From positions 9,826,893 to 9,890,892 of the forward strand of contig CP141149.1 of the NCBI GenBank assembly GCA_035235625.1: a stretch of 64,000 bases of DNA. The letters are read 5' to 3'. The DNA comes from Saururus chinensis (Eukaryota > Streptophyta > Magnoliopsida > Piperales > Saururaceae). Each line of letters starts with the position of its first letter. Within the stretch, counting starts at the first letter, position 1. A model generated the notes under the pieces. The model was given only the letters and a program-made list of their open reading frames with translations, made no database searches and was not told the DNA's origin. The position numbers and the translations under genes were made by a program. Of this stretch, positions 34,010-46,172 are shown piece by piece.

Positions 34010-35327
34010 ACTCCAAGATGCTCAACTACTCAAGACTTATGTGAGTGTTATGAAAGAATCCTAACATAGTTTTGCTTTAAATATGCCATTAATAGAAAAG
34101 AACTCAACTTGTATTGCAAGTAGAGATTTTTAATTGTATTTGAGATATGATTGTATGGATATAATTAGAAATAAAAAAATAATCTTTATTTCTATTTAAC
34201 ATTTCATTATATATGTATTTTTAATTTTTTGTTCATTAACGACGCTACTAAGCGTCGCTAATAATTATATTAGCGACGCTCCACGAGCGTCGCTATTGTT
34301 TAATTTTAATTTTATTCAATAACAACGCTCACGAATTGTCACCAACAATTCTATTAGCGACGCTCCAAGAGCGTCGTTATTGTTTTATTTTAATTTTATT
34401 CAATAGCGACACTCTCAAACTATCGCTAAAAATTCTATTAGCGACGCTTTCATAAAGCGTTGCTATTGTAAATATTTATGAAAAATTTAATTGAACGTCG
34501 CTAATACAAATATTATTCGCGACGCTAATGCAAACCATCGCTAATAAATGCTTATTAGTGACGGTTTCACAGCATCGCGAATACTTTTCATTAGCGACAG
34601 ATATCTAACTATCGCGAATGTATAACATTGTAGCAACGATATTACAACCGTCGCTAATAAGCATATATTAGTGACGGTTTGCAAAAGTGTCACTAAAGGT
34701 ACTATTAGCGACTGTTCTATTTTTTTCTATCGTTAGCAAGTAGTAGTGACTGGTTTATTTGCGACGCTTATTGCAACAATTAATAAGCATTGCAAATAAC
34801 CTTTAACGATGCTTTAATAGGTATTATCGATGCTTTTGAGTGTCATTAATACCCCATTTTCTTGTAGTGTGACAATCGTCTAGGTAGGAGAATATACTAT
34901 TTTTCTGACACGACATTAATAGGTATTAGAAGTGTACTAGTACTTAGACAACTCATCCATAATAAGTTAAACATGTCTTGCTGAAAATCATTCATCAGTT
35001 TTTTTTTTAATTTGCATGTCAACCCTTATTAATGTTTTCAGGTAGCCTTTTCCAATATCGTGATTGAAGAAAAGAAAAGTGAAGATACTCGTGATTAATG
35101 TGATCAACTATTCAACTAGGTGATTCTGAATATTCTAATACATGAATTATTGATTCTCAAGATTACTGTGATGAGAGGGTATATAAGGAATTTCCCCATC
35201 TTGCCAGCAAATATCTCACAACCACGTGCATATAAATATGTAATACATTTGTACCGAAGAACATATAATATGTTAACACATTTGTACCCAAAAAAAATAT
35301 AACACATGACCGGCTTCTCTATTGAGT

Positions 35328-35552
35328 TTACCCATATATGGGTAAGTCTACCTATGAGTGTGGCTACCCATTAGTGGGTAAGTCTACCAATGGGTAGGTG
35401 ATTCTACCTAAAAGTGAGTAAGACTACTTATATATGGGTAAGATTACATATGAATAGTCTTACCCATTCTTGGGTAAGCTCACCTACCTATGGGTAGACT
35501 TACCTACCAATGAGTATACCTACCAATGGGTAGCTACGCTTATGGGTAGCTC
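35328..35552. repeat. Cluster of TACCCA/TGGGTA direct and inverted repeats
   Basis: About 225 bp consists almost wholly of TACCCA(T/A)..TGGGTAAG and their complements, such as TACCCATATATGGGTAAG and GGGTAAGTCTACCAATGGGT. The block can form many alternative hairpins. It ends about 250 bp upstream of the terpene synthase ATG. Confidence 0.85.
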
Positions 35553-35799
35553 ACATGGTTGGCCTCTCCATTGACCCGTTGATTAGAGCACGATAGAACT
35601 TTACGTTCATGACCCCAAATGTATACTAAATATCCCCCTAAAAGAAAAAAGGTGGGGAGACCCACTTGTTGTTTTGCATGCATGGCAGCCTGCAGCTTAT
35701 AACTACCCCTGCATGAGGCTGCCAGTAGCAGGCCTTGTATCCTACTAGCACTACTAGTGTATAGCAGTAGTTCCTTCCCGTCTCCTCCATCTCCAAGGA

Positions 35800-38053
35800 A
35801 TGGCTACTCCAGCTCTAGCTGTTAATTCCACTGTCAAACCTCCAGAGATCCCTCGCCGTTCCGCAAATTTTCATCCTTCCATGTGGGATGATTTTTTCAT
35901 CACATTGTCGAGTAAAGCTGCAGTAAGTACGTTTGGTCTTATTCAATAAATTATGTAAATAAATTTCTGCCAGAAGAAGTTATGAACCTTATATGTGTGT
36001 TTTATTGTCGTGCTGTTTTAAGCAGGATTATTGCTCGTCATCAGTGGAAAGAATTGAACAATTGAAGTTGCATGTAATGAAGTTGTTGCAAAATGAAAGG
36101 AATGACTCAGTGCATGCAATGAATTTGATTGATTTGTTGCAGCGAACAGGCATTGCATATCATTTTGAAGAGGAGATCGCAGTTGCATTGGATCGGATCC
36201 ATGAATCCGCTCTAGAAGATTGTGGAAGCAATTTTGGGCTTCATGAGATTGCACTACGCTTTAGATTACTGAGACAACAGGGATACAATGCATCATCTGG
36301 TATGTAGTTTCTCCAATTTTCCTTCAACTAGATTCTAACTAGAAATTGATCATACACAGACCTGACATGGTATCTCTTTCATGTTGATAAACAGAACCAT
36401 TTAAGAAATTCATGGAAGAATCTGGAAACTTTAAAAAGGCCATGTTGAGTGATAGAAGCCTTTCTTTATGCTTTTTTGTTTCGGCAGATGAAAGATCTGA
36501 CGAAAGCCTACCTGGCTGAAGCAAAATGGTTTTACTCTGCATATGTGCCAACATTCAGAGTATATAAAAGTTGCGCTCGTCACCTCTACCTATCCTATGC
36601 TGACAGTATGTTCATATGTCGGAATAGGTGGGCTGGCAGAAGAGGCAGACTTTGAATGGGCGGTGAAAGAACCAAAAATTGTCAAGGCATCTTCAGCTAT
36701 ATGCAGAATTGTCAACGATATAGTGGGGCACAAGGTAGAAAATTATAGCAAACAAACACTAGTAATTGTAGGAATTTAGGGATCAAAGTTACAGCATGCA
36801 CAACACAATTACTCGTGCATATTTTATGAGATAAAATTTTTAAAAGAAGTAATTGTGGGGCATAACTCAAGACAAGATGACGTTATCACCCTAAACATTG
36901 AAGGATTTCCCTATTATAAAAACATCATTTCAACATGTACTTAAACATATGCAATTAATGTCATAGAGATAGAGGGAAAGAAGGAAGAGGCAATTCACAA
37001 AATTGCGGGCCCCATCCTAACTTTTGACATGTATGCATAATCAGTTCTGGAAGTTTTCAAGCTGTTGGGAAAAGGAATGAGCAGTGCATCTGAATAATAG
37101 GATTAGCTAGCTAGTCTTCTTGTACATCTCTCCTCTTGTATTAGTTTTGAAGTTATTGTCAAGGGTAAAAACATTATGTACACCCCCTCATGTCAACAAA
37201 ACCACTAGGAGTTTTAAGATACATTCACCCCTATGTGATTACTGTTAATTTAGTGTGGTTCAAGTATTAATTTAAAGCCACCTTATTCGACATCCAATTG
37301 TTTTTCAAATATGAAAAGTTTTATAAACATTTTTACCTACTTTTGGTTAGTGTCAAATTTTGCTCTGACCCTTAACTGTTTGATCCACAGAATCTATCTA
37401 AAAATAATTTAGTTTAAAGGTCGAATAGATATCAAAACTTGTTTTAAAATCAAGTATAGAAAAGTATTTTGACAATTTTCATTGAGTCTAATGCATCATG
37501 CAAAGAAAGGCACACAATTACAAAAAGCTATTTTTATATGCACCCCAGTAATCTCCTCACTACCCCAATAACCCCATAAACCCCTTCATAAATTTATGAG
37601 TTTTTGGGTAGTGAGAAGATTAAAAGTTCTAACAAAAAATCACGTACACTTAAAGGAAGTTTCAACCAGCCAATGTGGAAAAAGGACAAGATTCAACCAT
37701 GCAGAAAAAGTAAGACTAAATTGGCAATGCTTACCCTAATACAAGACTTTTTTTAATAGGAAGAACAAGAGAGAGGACATGTTGCTTCGAGCGTGGAAAG
37801 CTACATGAAGGAGTACGGATGCTCAGAGGAAGAGGCATGTGCAGAGTTAGAAAAAATTGTGGAAACGTCATGGAAGGAGATGAACGAAGGATGTCTAAAA
37901 CCTACTTCTGTTGCATTGCCTCTCCTCATGCGAGTAGTCAACTTAGCTAGAGTTGTTAAAGTTACATACCAATATGGGGATGGGTACACTGATTCTGCGC
38001 GCGAAACAAAAACTCGGCTCTTTGATGTGTTTGTTGATCCTATTCCAATTTGA
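35800..38053 (+). pseudogene. TPS-a type terpene synthase, internal deletion
   Basis: Exon 1 (35800-35922) starts at ATG and carries RR-x8-W at residues 19-29 with no transit peptide, as in cytosolic sesquiterpene synthases. Exon 2 (36026-36299) holds the N-terminal helical domain (VERIEQLKLHVMKLLQNERN, LHEIALRFRLLRQQGYNASS). Exon 3 begins at 36395 (EPFKKFMEESGNFKKAMLSD) and breaks near 36451. The next recognisable block starts around 36488 (MKDLTKAYLAEAKWFYSAYV) and, after a frameshift near 36560, reads ALVTSTYPML and FEWAVKEPKIVKASSAICRI with NDIVGHK at 36734. The last exon (37760-38053) is intact, EEQERGHVASSVESYMKEYG to VFVDPIPI-stop. The central exons with the catalytic DDxxD are deleted, so the gene cannot make an active enzyme. 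The second metal motif survives across the final intron as NDIVGHKEE. Splice sites are canonical. Confidence 0.9.
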
Positions 38054-38712
38054 GCATGGGGCTCTTATCTAGTTCGTTCGTTAAATGCTACGGCCACCAG
38101 CAGCCCTGCGATGTCTACATGACAATAGCAATCATGTAGGCGTGGCTGGCTGCAGCGGTCCTAGCACTAGCTACTCTTCACTGTTTTTTTGTTAGCTACT
38201 TCATCCTATATGTCTCTCTATATTGCCCCAAGTCTTGTAAAAAGTGGCAGGAGCACTTTGCCTTTAATTAATCATGTACTCTTCTTCTAGTTCTTATATG
38301 CAAACAAGCTATCATTTTCTGTTCTTGGCAATGATCAAGGATAAGACACAATTCTAGTATAGAATTGGCAATATAGAGGAGAAATATTAAGTATGAAGAT
38401 TATAGATAAGAGATTATCAACAATAAACATGTAACAAAAAAGATATAAACTAAGCAATGGAAAAATAATTTCAAAAACTCACTTAGACTTGGCTCCAAAG
38501 CTACTTGAGCCGAGTCAAATATGAGTTTTTACAAACTCATATTTTTTTGGATAAGTGAATATATTGAAATTTGAATAAATGAGTATTTTTTTGGATAAAT
38601 GAAGTCATATATTGTAATTTTAATATTTTATATGAAAAAAATTGGTAAAAATAAAAAATATAAATTCATTTTATTAGGTATTAGAATGAAAACATTTATT
38701 ACATGGAGAAAT
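38054..38712. other. Downstream flank of the TPS pseudogene, no gene seen
   Basis: Probably 3' untranslated and intergenic sequence, AT-rich, with a short GAGTATTTTTTTGGATAAATGA-like duplication near 38545-38605. Confidence 0.5.
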
Positions 38713-38812
38713 CTAGCCAGCACTACAACTTCAACGCTGGCTAACCCTTTGGACGTCAGAACATGACCGAGGTCATGATCTCACGTCCAAAGGGCTAGCC
38801 AGTGCTGGCTAG
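38713..38812. repeat. Near-perfect 100-bp hairpin
   Basis: Arms 38735-38768 and 38771-38804 pair at about 30 of 34 positions around a 2-base loop. They are built on GGCTAACCCTTTGGACGT and its counterpart ACGTCCAAAGGGCTAGCC. An outer pair CTAGCCAGCACT (38713) and AGTGCTGGCTAG (38801-38812) is perfect. It could be a small MITE or a hairpin-RNA source. Confidence 0.8.
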
Positions 38813-38829
38813 GCCAGCTAATATTACAT

Positions 38830-39873
38830 TACTTTCAACCAGTATAGTGACTTGGGGACTCACATAGCAAGTCAATTATGAAATTATGAAAATTTGGAGT
38901 TACCATAGAGTATGATTTGAAAAGCGAAGATGCAGAGTTATCACAAGGAATTTTTGGAGTCAAAATGGAGTTTTTGAATTATATATGATTTCAAATCTCA
39001 TTCTTTCCGTCTCAGTTTGATCTTTAAAAGCAGCCAAAAAGTATAGTTCTCCAATCCAATTTAGTCAACAGTGGTACACTTTCCAAGTTACAAGTTTTAT
39101 CATATTACATTCACAATTAGATGCTTCTTAACATGTAATCATGATGAGTATAATTTATTTGTTATGTTGTCCCTATTTACTTTGTTTTATAGTTCTGTTT
39201 AGGAGTTGATATAGTTTAGATAATTAAAAATTAGGGTTAATAATGTTTAAAAAGTCTTGTGTGAAGGTTTCAGTTAAATTTGTAACTAATGAAAATTTTA
39301 ATGCAGGAACAATGTAAGTGATAGATCGGCCTCCCAAGCTATCGATCGACAATGAAGCAGACATAAATCACCATAGCTTTGCCAGATTGATTGACCAGAG
39401 AGGGTGATTGATTGGTCAATTGCCTACTTTAAGCTAATTTTGAATCATTTTTCAACTAAAACTCTTACACCTACATTTGGGTCTATATTAACATCTATGA
39501 GTCTCAAATTTGGACAATTCTAACCTATTATCAAAAGATCAAAACAAAAAAATTCTAACTTGTAGCTAAGAATCCATGTTTATACTCATACTCGATTTAG
39601 ATTAGAGATTGAGGGGTTGTTATGCTTCTATTGGTGGATTCAATTTCCTAAGTTGATATCATCATATTGCTCTTTAATTTGGTTTAAGTCGGTTTAGTAA
39701 ATTAGTTCCTTGTTTAATTACAATTTGAGTTCTTTTAGTTTTCAGTCATCAACAAATTCTCCTTCTAAATTTGGTAATGATTTAATTTTTCCATGAGGTT
39801 TGACAACCCATAGTACTTGTCCTAGTACAATTGTCTTGTACATTTATAATAAGTTTAATTATAAACGATTAAG
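38830..39873 (+). mobile_element. Probable 5' LTR of the Athila/Tat-like element, start not located
   Basis: The sequence just before the primer-binding site should be the 5' LTR. It includes a GATCGATCG-rich segment near 39330 of a kind also seen in the other LTRs here. The 5' boundary is not located, so only the right end is supported. Confidence 0.35.
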
Positions 39874-39877
39874 TTTT

Positions 39878-39897
39878 TGATGCCATTGCCAGGGACG
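39878..39897 (+). other. Ty3/gypsy primer-binding site, tRNA-Asp type
   Basis: TGATGCCATTGCCAGGGACG corresponds to the TGGCGCCGTTGCCGGGGA tract that follows the 5' LTR in Athila and Tat elements. Several transition changes fit methylated-C decay. Confidence 0.65.
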
Positions 39898-40074
39898 GTG
39901 TCAGATTGTTACCAAATTTGTAGCTAGGATAGTTCTAATTAGTTTTAGTTTTTACTTTCCTTTCTAAGTTAATTCTTAGTTACTTATTCTCTTTAATTGT
40001 TTTCTTGTAGATTGAGTTGAAGATCGTGCCCTTTACTCTTATGGCTACAAGGTGACACCGTCATGCATCGTTCT

Positions 40075-43000
40075 TGTAATGCCCCTGAATTTTCCTATGA
40101 TTTTTTGTTTTTCCTGCTATTTTTTATCATTTTTGGCAAAAAAATATGATGCTTCGGCATATTTAGCTTCGGTATTTGTACCCGTAGTCGGGTGTGGGGT
40201 TCATTTGTAGGCTATAGGCCTAGATGTATGTTTATGACATGAAAAATTGAGAGAGAATGAAAGTGCAGAGATAAGTGAAAAAAAAATAAAAATAAAAATC
40301 AGCCCGATCCTGTTCCGAAAGCAACGAATAGGCCATTTTCTCTTCCCTCTCACACTGTTCCTGCTGTGGCGGGGCCGGCTGTGGCTGGTGGGCTCCGCCC
40401 GGCCTTCGTCTAGCCAGCCACGGGCTGGCAACAGCAAGGCTAGAGCCTTTGTTAGCCCCACTGGCTTCCCCACCTGGATCGTCCGGTTAGCTTCCTCTCT
40501 CTCTATCACTATATTTTGAGTTGAGCCGCCACCGTGGGCCACAAAGGGTTGGTCGGCCAGCCATGCCTTCGCCAAAGGCTGGCAACGGCGAGAGGCCACC
40601 CCTCCCTGCCCTAGGGGCCTTCACTCTATCTTCCCGTCCACATATTTCCCTCTGCCCCTGTTTTCCCCGCCCCAACTTCGATCTCTCTTTTGGCGACTGC
40701 TGGCCACCAATTGGATGCCAGACCTCTGCCATCAGCTCTGCCCCGGCGGTGTGACGCCAAGGGGCCACCGCCCTGGGCCCCACGGTCGTGCCGCCCTCCT
40801 CCCCGGTTTGCTGTCTTTCACACTGTGTTGTGAGTTCCACTGCCGCCGTGGGCCAGCAAGGGCCGGCTGGCCTCCTTGGGTCGGCGACGGCAGGGGGACA
40901 CCTCTCCCGGTCCCACTTGGCCCCCACGGCCACTCCGCCTTCGTCCCGAATCAGCCCTGGTTAGCCTTCGCCTTTATATTTTGATTTAGCTCTGGCCACC
41001 GCTGGTTGGCATTGGCCAGATAGCCGTAGTGGGCTCCGCCCTTGCCCGGCGACGACGATGGGGCACTCCTCCCGGCCCAGCTTCGTCTCCTTCGCCGCCC
41101 CATATTCCCCCCCCCCCCCCCCCCCCTATATTTCCGCCGGTGCTCTGTTTCGGTGAAACGGAGGCTGCCGCAGGTGAGCCACAGCCGACCTGACCTCCTT
41201 CCAGCCTCGCCTTGGTCTGGCAAAGGCTATGGACCACCCCACCCTGCCTAGTTCCATCTCCTTCACCGTCCTCTGCTCTGTCCAGTTCATTTTACCCTTT
41301 ACTGTGTTTTGATTCTTCGGTGAGTTGTCACCGTTGTTGTTGGCCGGTGAGGCCAGCCCGGTCGCTGTGGGCTCCACCCCGGCCTACAGATGGCCCCATC
41401 TAGACTGGTTCATCCTCTGTCCCCTCCATCTCTCCTCTACTGAGGTTCTTCCCTCCCCTTATTTGTGTGTTTCTCACTATGTTGGGCCACTGGAGGGCTA
41501 TCACCACCGAGAGCCTTGGCCCTCCACCGAACCTAGCTCCGACTGGTCGCTAGGTCCACAACGGAGCTATCTAGAGTTGTCAGTAACCCCTACTCCTTCT
41601 AGTGTCCCCCAACCCCTTTATGTTTTATGCCTGTTTGGCTGTTTTGGCACACTATAGCATCGTTGGATGCCGAACACCCTTTGGACCACCTTAGTGTGGC
41701 AGGTCTTAGCCTGGAGATGGCTGGCTACCCTAGTGCAGCACCACCCCTCTGCATGAGCCAAGTTCCCCCCTCAACCAATTATTTGTCTGGCCGCTCTATA
41801 CAGAGCACCACATGTTGCCCTTTTATCGTCTTACCCTCGTTGAACGCTAATTGGCCTCTTGTCGGCCTACCTCGGCACAACAACGGCAAAGGCCGTCTTT
41901 GTTGGTCACCACCCTTGGGCATGGCCCTACCGCCCTTCTGAGCTTTGGGCCTACACTGTCTAGCCCTCTCCCCTTCCCTTTGGCAGCGTGTGCAAGTAGC
42001 CATGCGTTCGGGTTAGGGTTTCGGTGTCGCTTTGGCGCCGCCTGATAGTTGGATGGCTCTGCCATCATTTGGATTTGACCACCAGAGTTGTCCACCTCTC
42101 CATCCTTAAATGTTGCCCCATGCCCTCCACCCTTATGTGGGCCCTTGTAACACAAAATCGACACCGTTGGGTGCTATCCATGGCCAATTTCAACGTCTTT
42201 GTGATTGGTTGAGTATGTTTCAATCGCCGATCGAATTTTAGTGTGTACACTTGGACCTTCGATCACACCTGCCACTCGTTGGCATGATCCTTCTCCTGGC
42301 CGCCCCTAGTGTGCTGCAGTAGATCATAGATTTTCCACATTGACATGTGTCACCCTTGTTTGGTTGCAAATAGTTTCAGCATTTCCTAAACCCTCGGGAT
42401 AGCAGCTCTCTCAACTTAACAACGGTTTTTGCTGCCAACTCTGCCACCGTCGTGTGCTCACCATCAAATGTCATTTTTGTAAGGTAGGGGAGCTTTGAAC
42501 TCATAATTTTGTGATAGCATATTTTGAATAAGTAGCAGCGTGCTAGAATTATATGATTCCATGTTTTGGATATTAAATCATGGCCTGTTTGCATGATGTA
42601 AGATAATGAATTGTGCCACATTGAGATACATATATGTATGTGAGTTGTAAGCATGTTTTATGTATGCAAAATATGTATGCGCTAGTGATGGCTAGAAAAT
42701 ATGTTAGTATGCTATGTATGTGTTTTATGGACATGCTAGTGATGGCTAGTGATTGTGAATTAATTACGTATGTGGGTTGTGTGTGAGCAGAAGTTCGGGC
42801 GATGAATGGTATAAGGTTATAGAGTGTTTGGTATGGAGTTGGGTATGTATGTGGATGTGTAAGCATGTGATAGAAGGCAACAGATGTAAGTTTGACAGGT
42901 AAGGAGTGGAGCAGATTGGTTTAGTTAAGTTTTGAGCATACGTCAGGGGTTCGGTAAGTAAGTGGACTTAGGCTTGGAGCCTTATGGAGGTTTATTAGAC

Positions 43001-44910
43001 AATAAGAGCGTGCATAATTGTACAAGCATAACTTACAGATTATGAAGTAAAAAGTAAGTATAATAAATGAGGTATTAAGTAAGAGGGTGATAACGGGGAT
43101 CTACTGTGATTGTGAGGAGCTTAGTTTGATGACGTATGTGTAAGATGTTTTGGCCATAAGGTGGATGGCGGAGACTGTATGATTATGTAAGGATTTGATG
43201 TATGGTGAGTTGATCATGATATGGAGGGGTTAAGTGAAGTTTGTTGCCTTAACGAACTAGGGTTTGGATACAGCTCAACTTCTGTTTGATCAGTTGAGCA
43301 CTATGAGTTTGTATGGCATAATTGTACTGCATAATATACTTAATTCAAACTTAGAATTATGAGAAAGCTAATAATAGCATTGAAAGTTTGAGGCCGAGGG
43401 TTCGACGGATTAAGTTCCGTGTTTGAGCTAGCCGATAATGAGTCGGCTATGCATTTCTCATGTCTTGCCGTGGTGTTTATCCTATGGCATGTTGTGTGTG
43501 TGCTATATAGAGCATTAGACATTTGATGCTATGTTGAGAAAAACTGTATGTATGTTTTCGATTTGGTCTGTGTGCTATATTAAACCCAGACGTTTGATGC
43601 TCTGTTGAGAGCATTGTATGATTCCTGCCCAATAGTGGCATTGTATGATTCCGCCCAAAAGGCAGTGTATGATTTCTGCCCAAGAGTGGCATTGGCACTA
43701 TAAGACCCATAATGGTGGGCAATTGTATGGCATTAGAAGACCCCTTATGTGTGGGCAATTGTATGACCTCTTATGTGTGGGTGTATGTTTGCGTGCTCAG
43801 GTAAGTAATATCATAGATCTACTCTTACCTGTTTGATCCTATACCCCATGAGCATAGGTGTGCCTTGCCTTTGGAAAAGTCCATGGCGTCTAGTCACTCC
43901 CTGGAGGTTAAGGTGATGCTCGAGTGACATTCTTTTCTTTTTTGACGCTAGGACTTATTAATTATAATGAGCTTCAATGGTTGATAGTATGAGTACAATT
44001 GTAAGTGTATGTTTGAGTAAGATAGTAAGTGTATGATTTTACGATCAAGGTCATACAAGTACGTGTAAGTTGTATGAGTATGAGCACGACTGTAAGATGA
44101 TGATTTTGAGTAAGACTGTAAGTGTAAGTTTTTGAGCACGACTGTAAGTATATAATTATGAGAGGACTGTTAGTGTAAGATTGTACGAGTAAGTTGTAAG
44201 ACCCTGATTAAGGGTGTTTTGTAAGTTTCCTTTCATTGGTGTGCTATGTATTATTATATGCATATGTATATGATTATATTACGTTGACTGTTTCATGTTT
44301 AAGTTGCATGAACGAATGTATATTATGAACTTATTGAGTTCACTGTTTAGGATTTCCTTACTGGGTATTTTTCTACTGAGTATGAAAATACTCATTACCC
44401 TACTTTTTAGCACCGTTGTTTGGGAGGCTTTTGTAGGTTGTATTGGAGAGCTCATGGGGATGGATGTTTGTTTCTATGAAGGATTGTTTCCCCTTTGATT
44501 CAGGTATAACCTTGACTCAATGTGAGTATCTTTTTATGCCATGATTCGATGTAATGGGTGAGATAAGATTTAAAGTGTATGTATTTTAGACTTTTAATTT
44601 GGATCAGATAGTGGACTGTTTATGGGACTTGTACTAAGGGATGTTTGGGAGTTATTTGTATTTAAAAATCCATGATCATTATAATTTAGTCATACATTTG
44701 TTTCGAGTAGCACCTGAGGATATTTGCTTTGGTCGTATGATGTTTGACTGAATAAAGATAAATTTGGATGGAAAATTGATGTTTAGTGTTTTAAATTATA
44801 AAATACTTTCGAAGGTTTTGATTTCATCATTTTCGTCTGATTTATAGTTGTTATATTGAAAAAAAATTGTGAATTTTAAGAAAATGTGATCGAAAATATT
44901 GGGCATTACA
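40075..44910 (+). mobile_element. Element B: giant solo LTR-like insertion, 4,836 bp
   Basis: The ends are TGTAATGCCC and GGGCATTACA, a perfect 10-bp terminal inversion, flanked by GTTCT on both sides (40070-40074, 44911-44915). It is collinear with A over most of its length: the GTAGTCGGGTGTGGGG leader, a GC-rich block, minisatellites, the CGCTCAGGTAAGTA segment and the TGAAAATACTCATTACCC hairpin. The GC-rich part (about 40290-42420) is longer than in A. It contains degenerate internal duplications around a CCACCGTGGGCCA-like motif (40525, 40845, 40995, 41330). No retroviral domain is present. It interrupts the leader between the primer-binding site and gag of a Ty3/gypsy element, so it is younger than that element. 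Confidence 0.85.
41107..41125. repeat. Poly-C run (19)
   Basis: Uninterrupted C run of about 19 inside the GC-rich block of element B. Confidence 0.85.
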
Positions 44911-45694
44911 GTTCTTCCCTTCGGTTTGTGAGATCTCTTTCATCTCTTTCTGTTTTAGCTTATTTTATCTTTAGTTAGCTTTTGCTTTTGATATTTTTCT
45001 TTCTCTTTTTACTCTTTCTACTTTAAATTATGTGGTGTGCTTGTTGATGTATGCGTGGTCATCACTCATTGCTCCCCCAATTAGCATGACCTGACCCCTA
45101 AGCCTTTAAGTACACCTAGGAGGCATAAGAAAATGTCTCCTTTGCCTCCAACACTTCTCCCACCACTCCTACCACCGCCATGGCACCACTCAAAGCCCCG
45201 AGGGAGTATTACACTCCCAATGAGTACACTTCTTTGTCTTCCATTAAGTTACTTGCGCTGAGGCTGAAAATTATAAATTTAAGCACAATGTCATTCGGAT
45301 GTTCTCATTTTTTTTATGGGCTTAACAATGAAAACCTATACAGCCACCTAGATGATTTATTGGAACTATGCATGACCTTCAAGCTCTATAACTTTACTGA
45401 CAAGACCGTTAGACTTTAGTTTTTCTCTTTCACATTGAAAGACAAAATTAACAAATGGCTCCTCTCATTAGACCGGACACAATCACCATGTGGGTGTAGA
45501 TGCAACATGAGTTTCTCAAAAAGCACTTCCCCATAGGAAAGATAAACCAAATGCTCAATGCCATAACTACTTCTGCTCAACTTACTACTGAGCGCTTTCA
45601 TGAGGGTTGGGACCGACTTAAGGACTTTCTTAGGAAGTGTCCCCACTATGTTATCCCTAAGTGGCAATTAGTGTTGTAGTTCTATGAAGGTCTT

Positions 45695-46095
45695 TATAAT
45701 GCCCCGGAATTTAATGTTTTAAAATTTGAACAGTTGGACCCATTTGTGAGTTTTAGGGCCCAATAATAGTTTTTTCTTAAAATTTGACCATTTTAAGCTT
45801 AATTCATTCAGAGGAGCCTTAAGATATTTGATTGGTCTCAGAGAGAAGAATGTATCGAGCCGAAGAACGTATCAAACTAACACCAAAATTGTAGGCTATG
45901 GCCTAGAAAAGAGTGTTGTAGGCTGGCCGCACTTTAATTAGTGAGAAAACATACACCCTTGTGTAGTCTTGTTTTGAATGCTCGTTGATGCAAGTCCAAC
46001 GGTACCATGAAAATGTAATTATGAGTTTGGGGTAGGGAGTTACGTCCGTTTCAAGTTTTAATTTTTGTTTTATATTAAAAATAAATTTTTTAAAA

Positions 46096-46172
<77 letters not shown>

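Larger units (their letters stand above)
31815..34869. mobile_element. CACTA-type DNA transposon, non-autonomous, gene-bearing
   Basis: The left end CACTATAGTACAATG...TATTAGTGACA and the reverse complement of the right end CACTACAAGAAAATG...TATTAATGACA agree at 21 of 29 positions. CACTACAAGAAAA is the classic En/Spm terminus. Both subterminal regions are crowded with degenerate repeats of the TTAGCGACGCT/AGCGTCGCTAA type (31830-32200, 32545-32660, 34235-34850), as expected for transposase-binding arrays. A GA-rich tract lies at 32238-32465. No transposase motif is seen. Exons of a host histidine kinase gene occupy 33240-34009. The flanking trinucleotides do not match (ACC versus TGA), so the target duplication has decayed or one end is misplaced. 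Confidence 0.8.

Noticed and set aside
36449..36655. Alternative start for a short terpene synthase reading frame
   Set aside because: The frame follows genuine TPS text only to the frameshift near 36560, then leaves it; it is part of the broken gene and not a separate small gene.
37155..37510. Possible MITE in the last TPS intron (GGGTAAAAACATTATGTACACC start)
   Set aside because: I could not find a convincing inverted partner end or target duplication.
40201..42250. Similar overlapping open frames in element B
   Set aside because: Same reasoning; the frames change between internal duplicates and do not match those in A.
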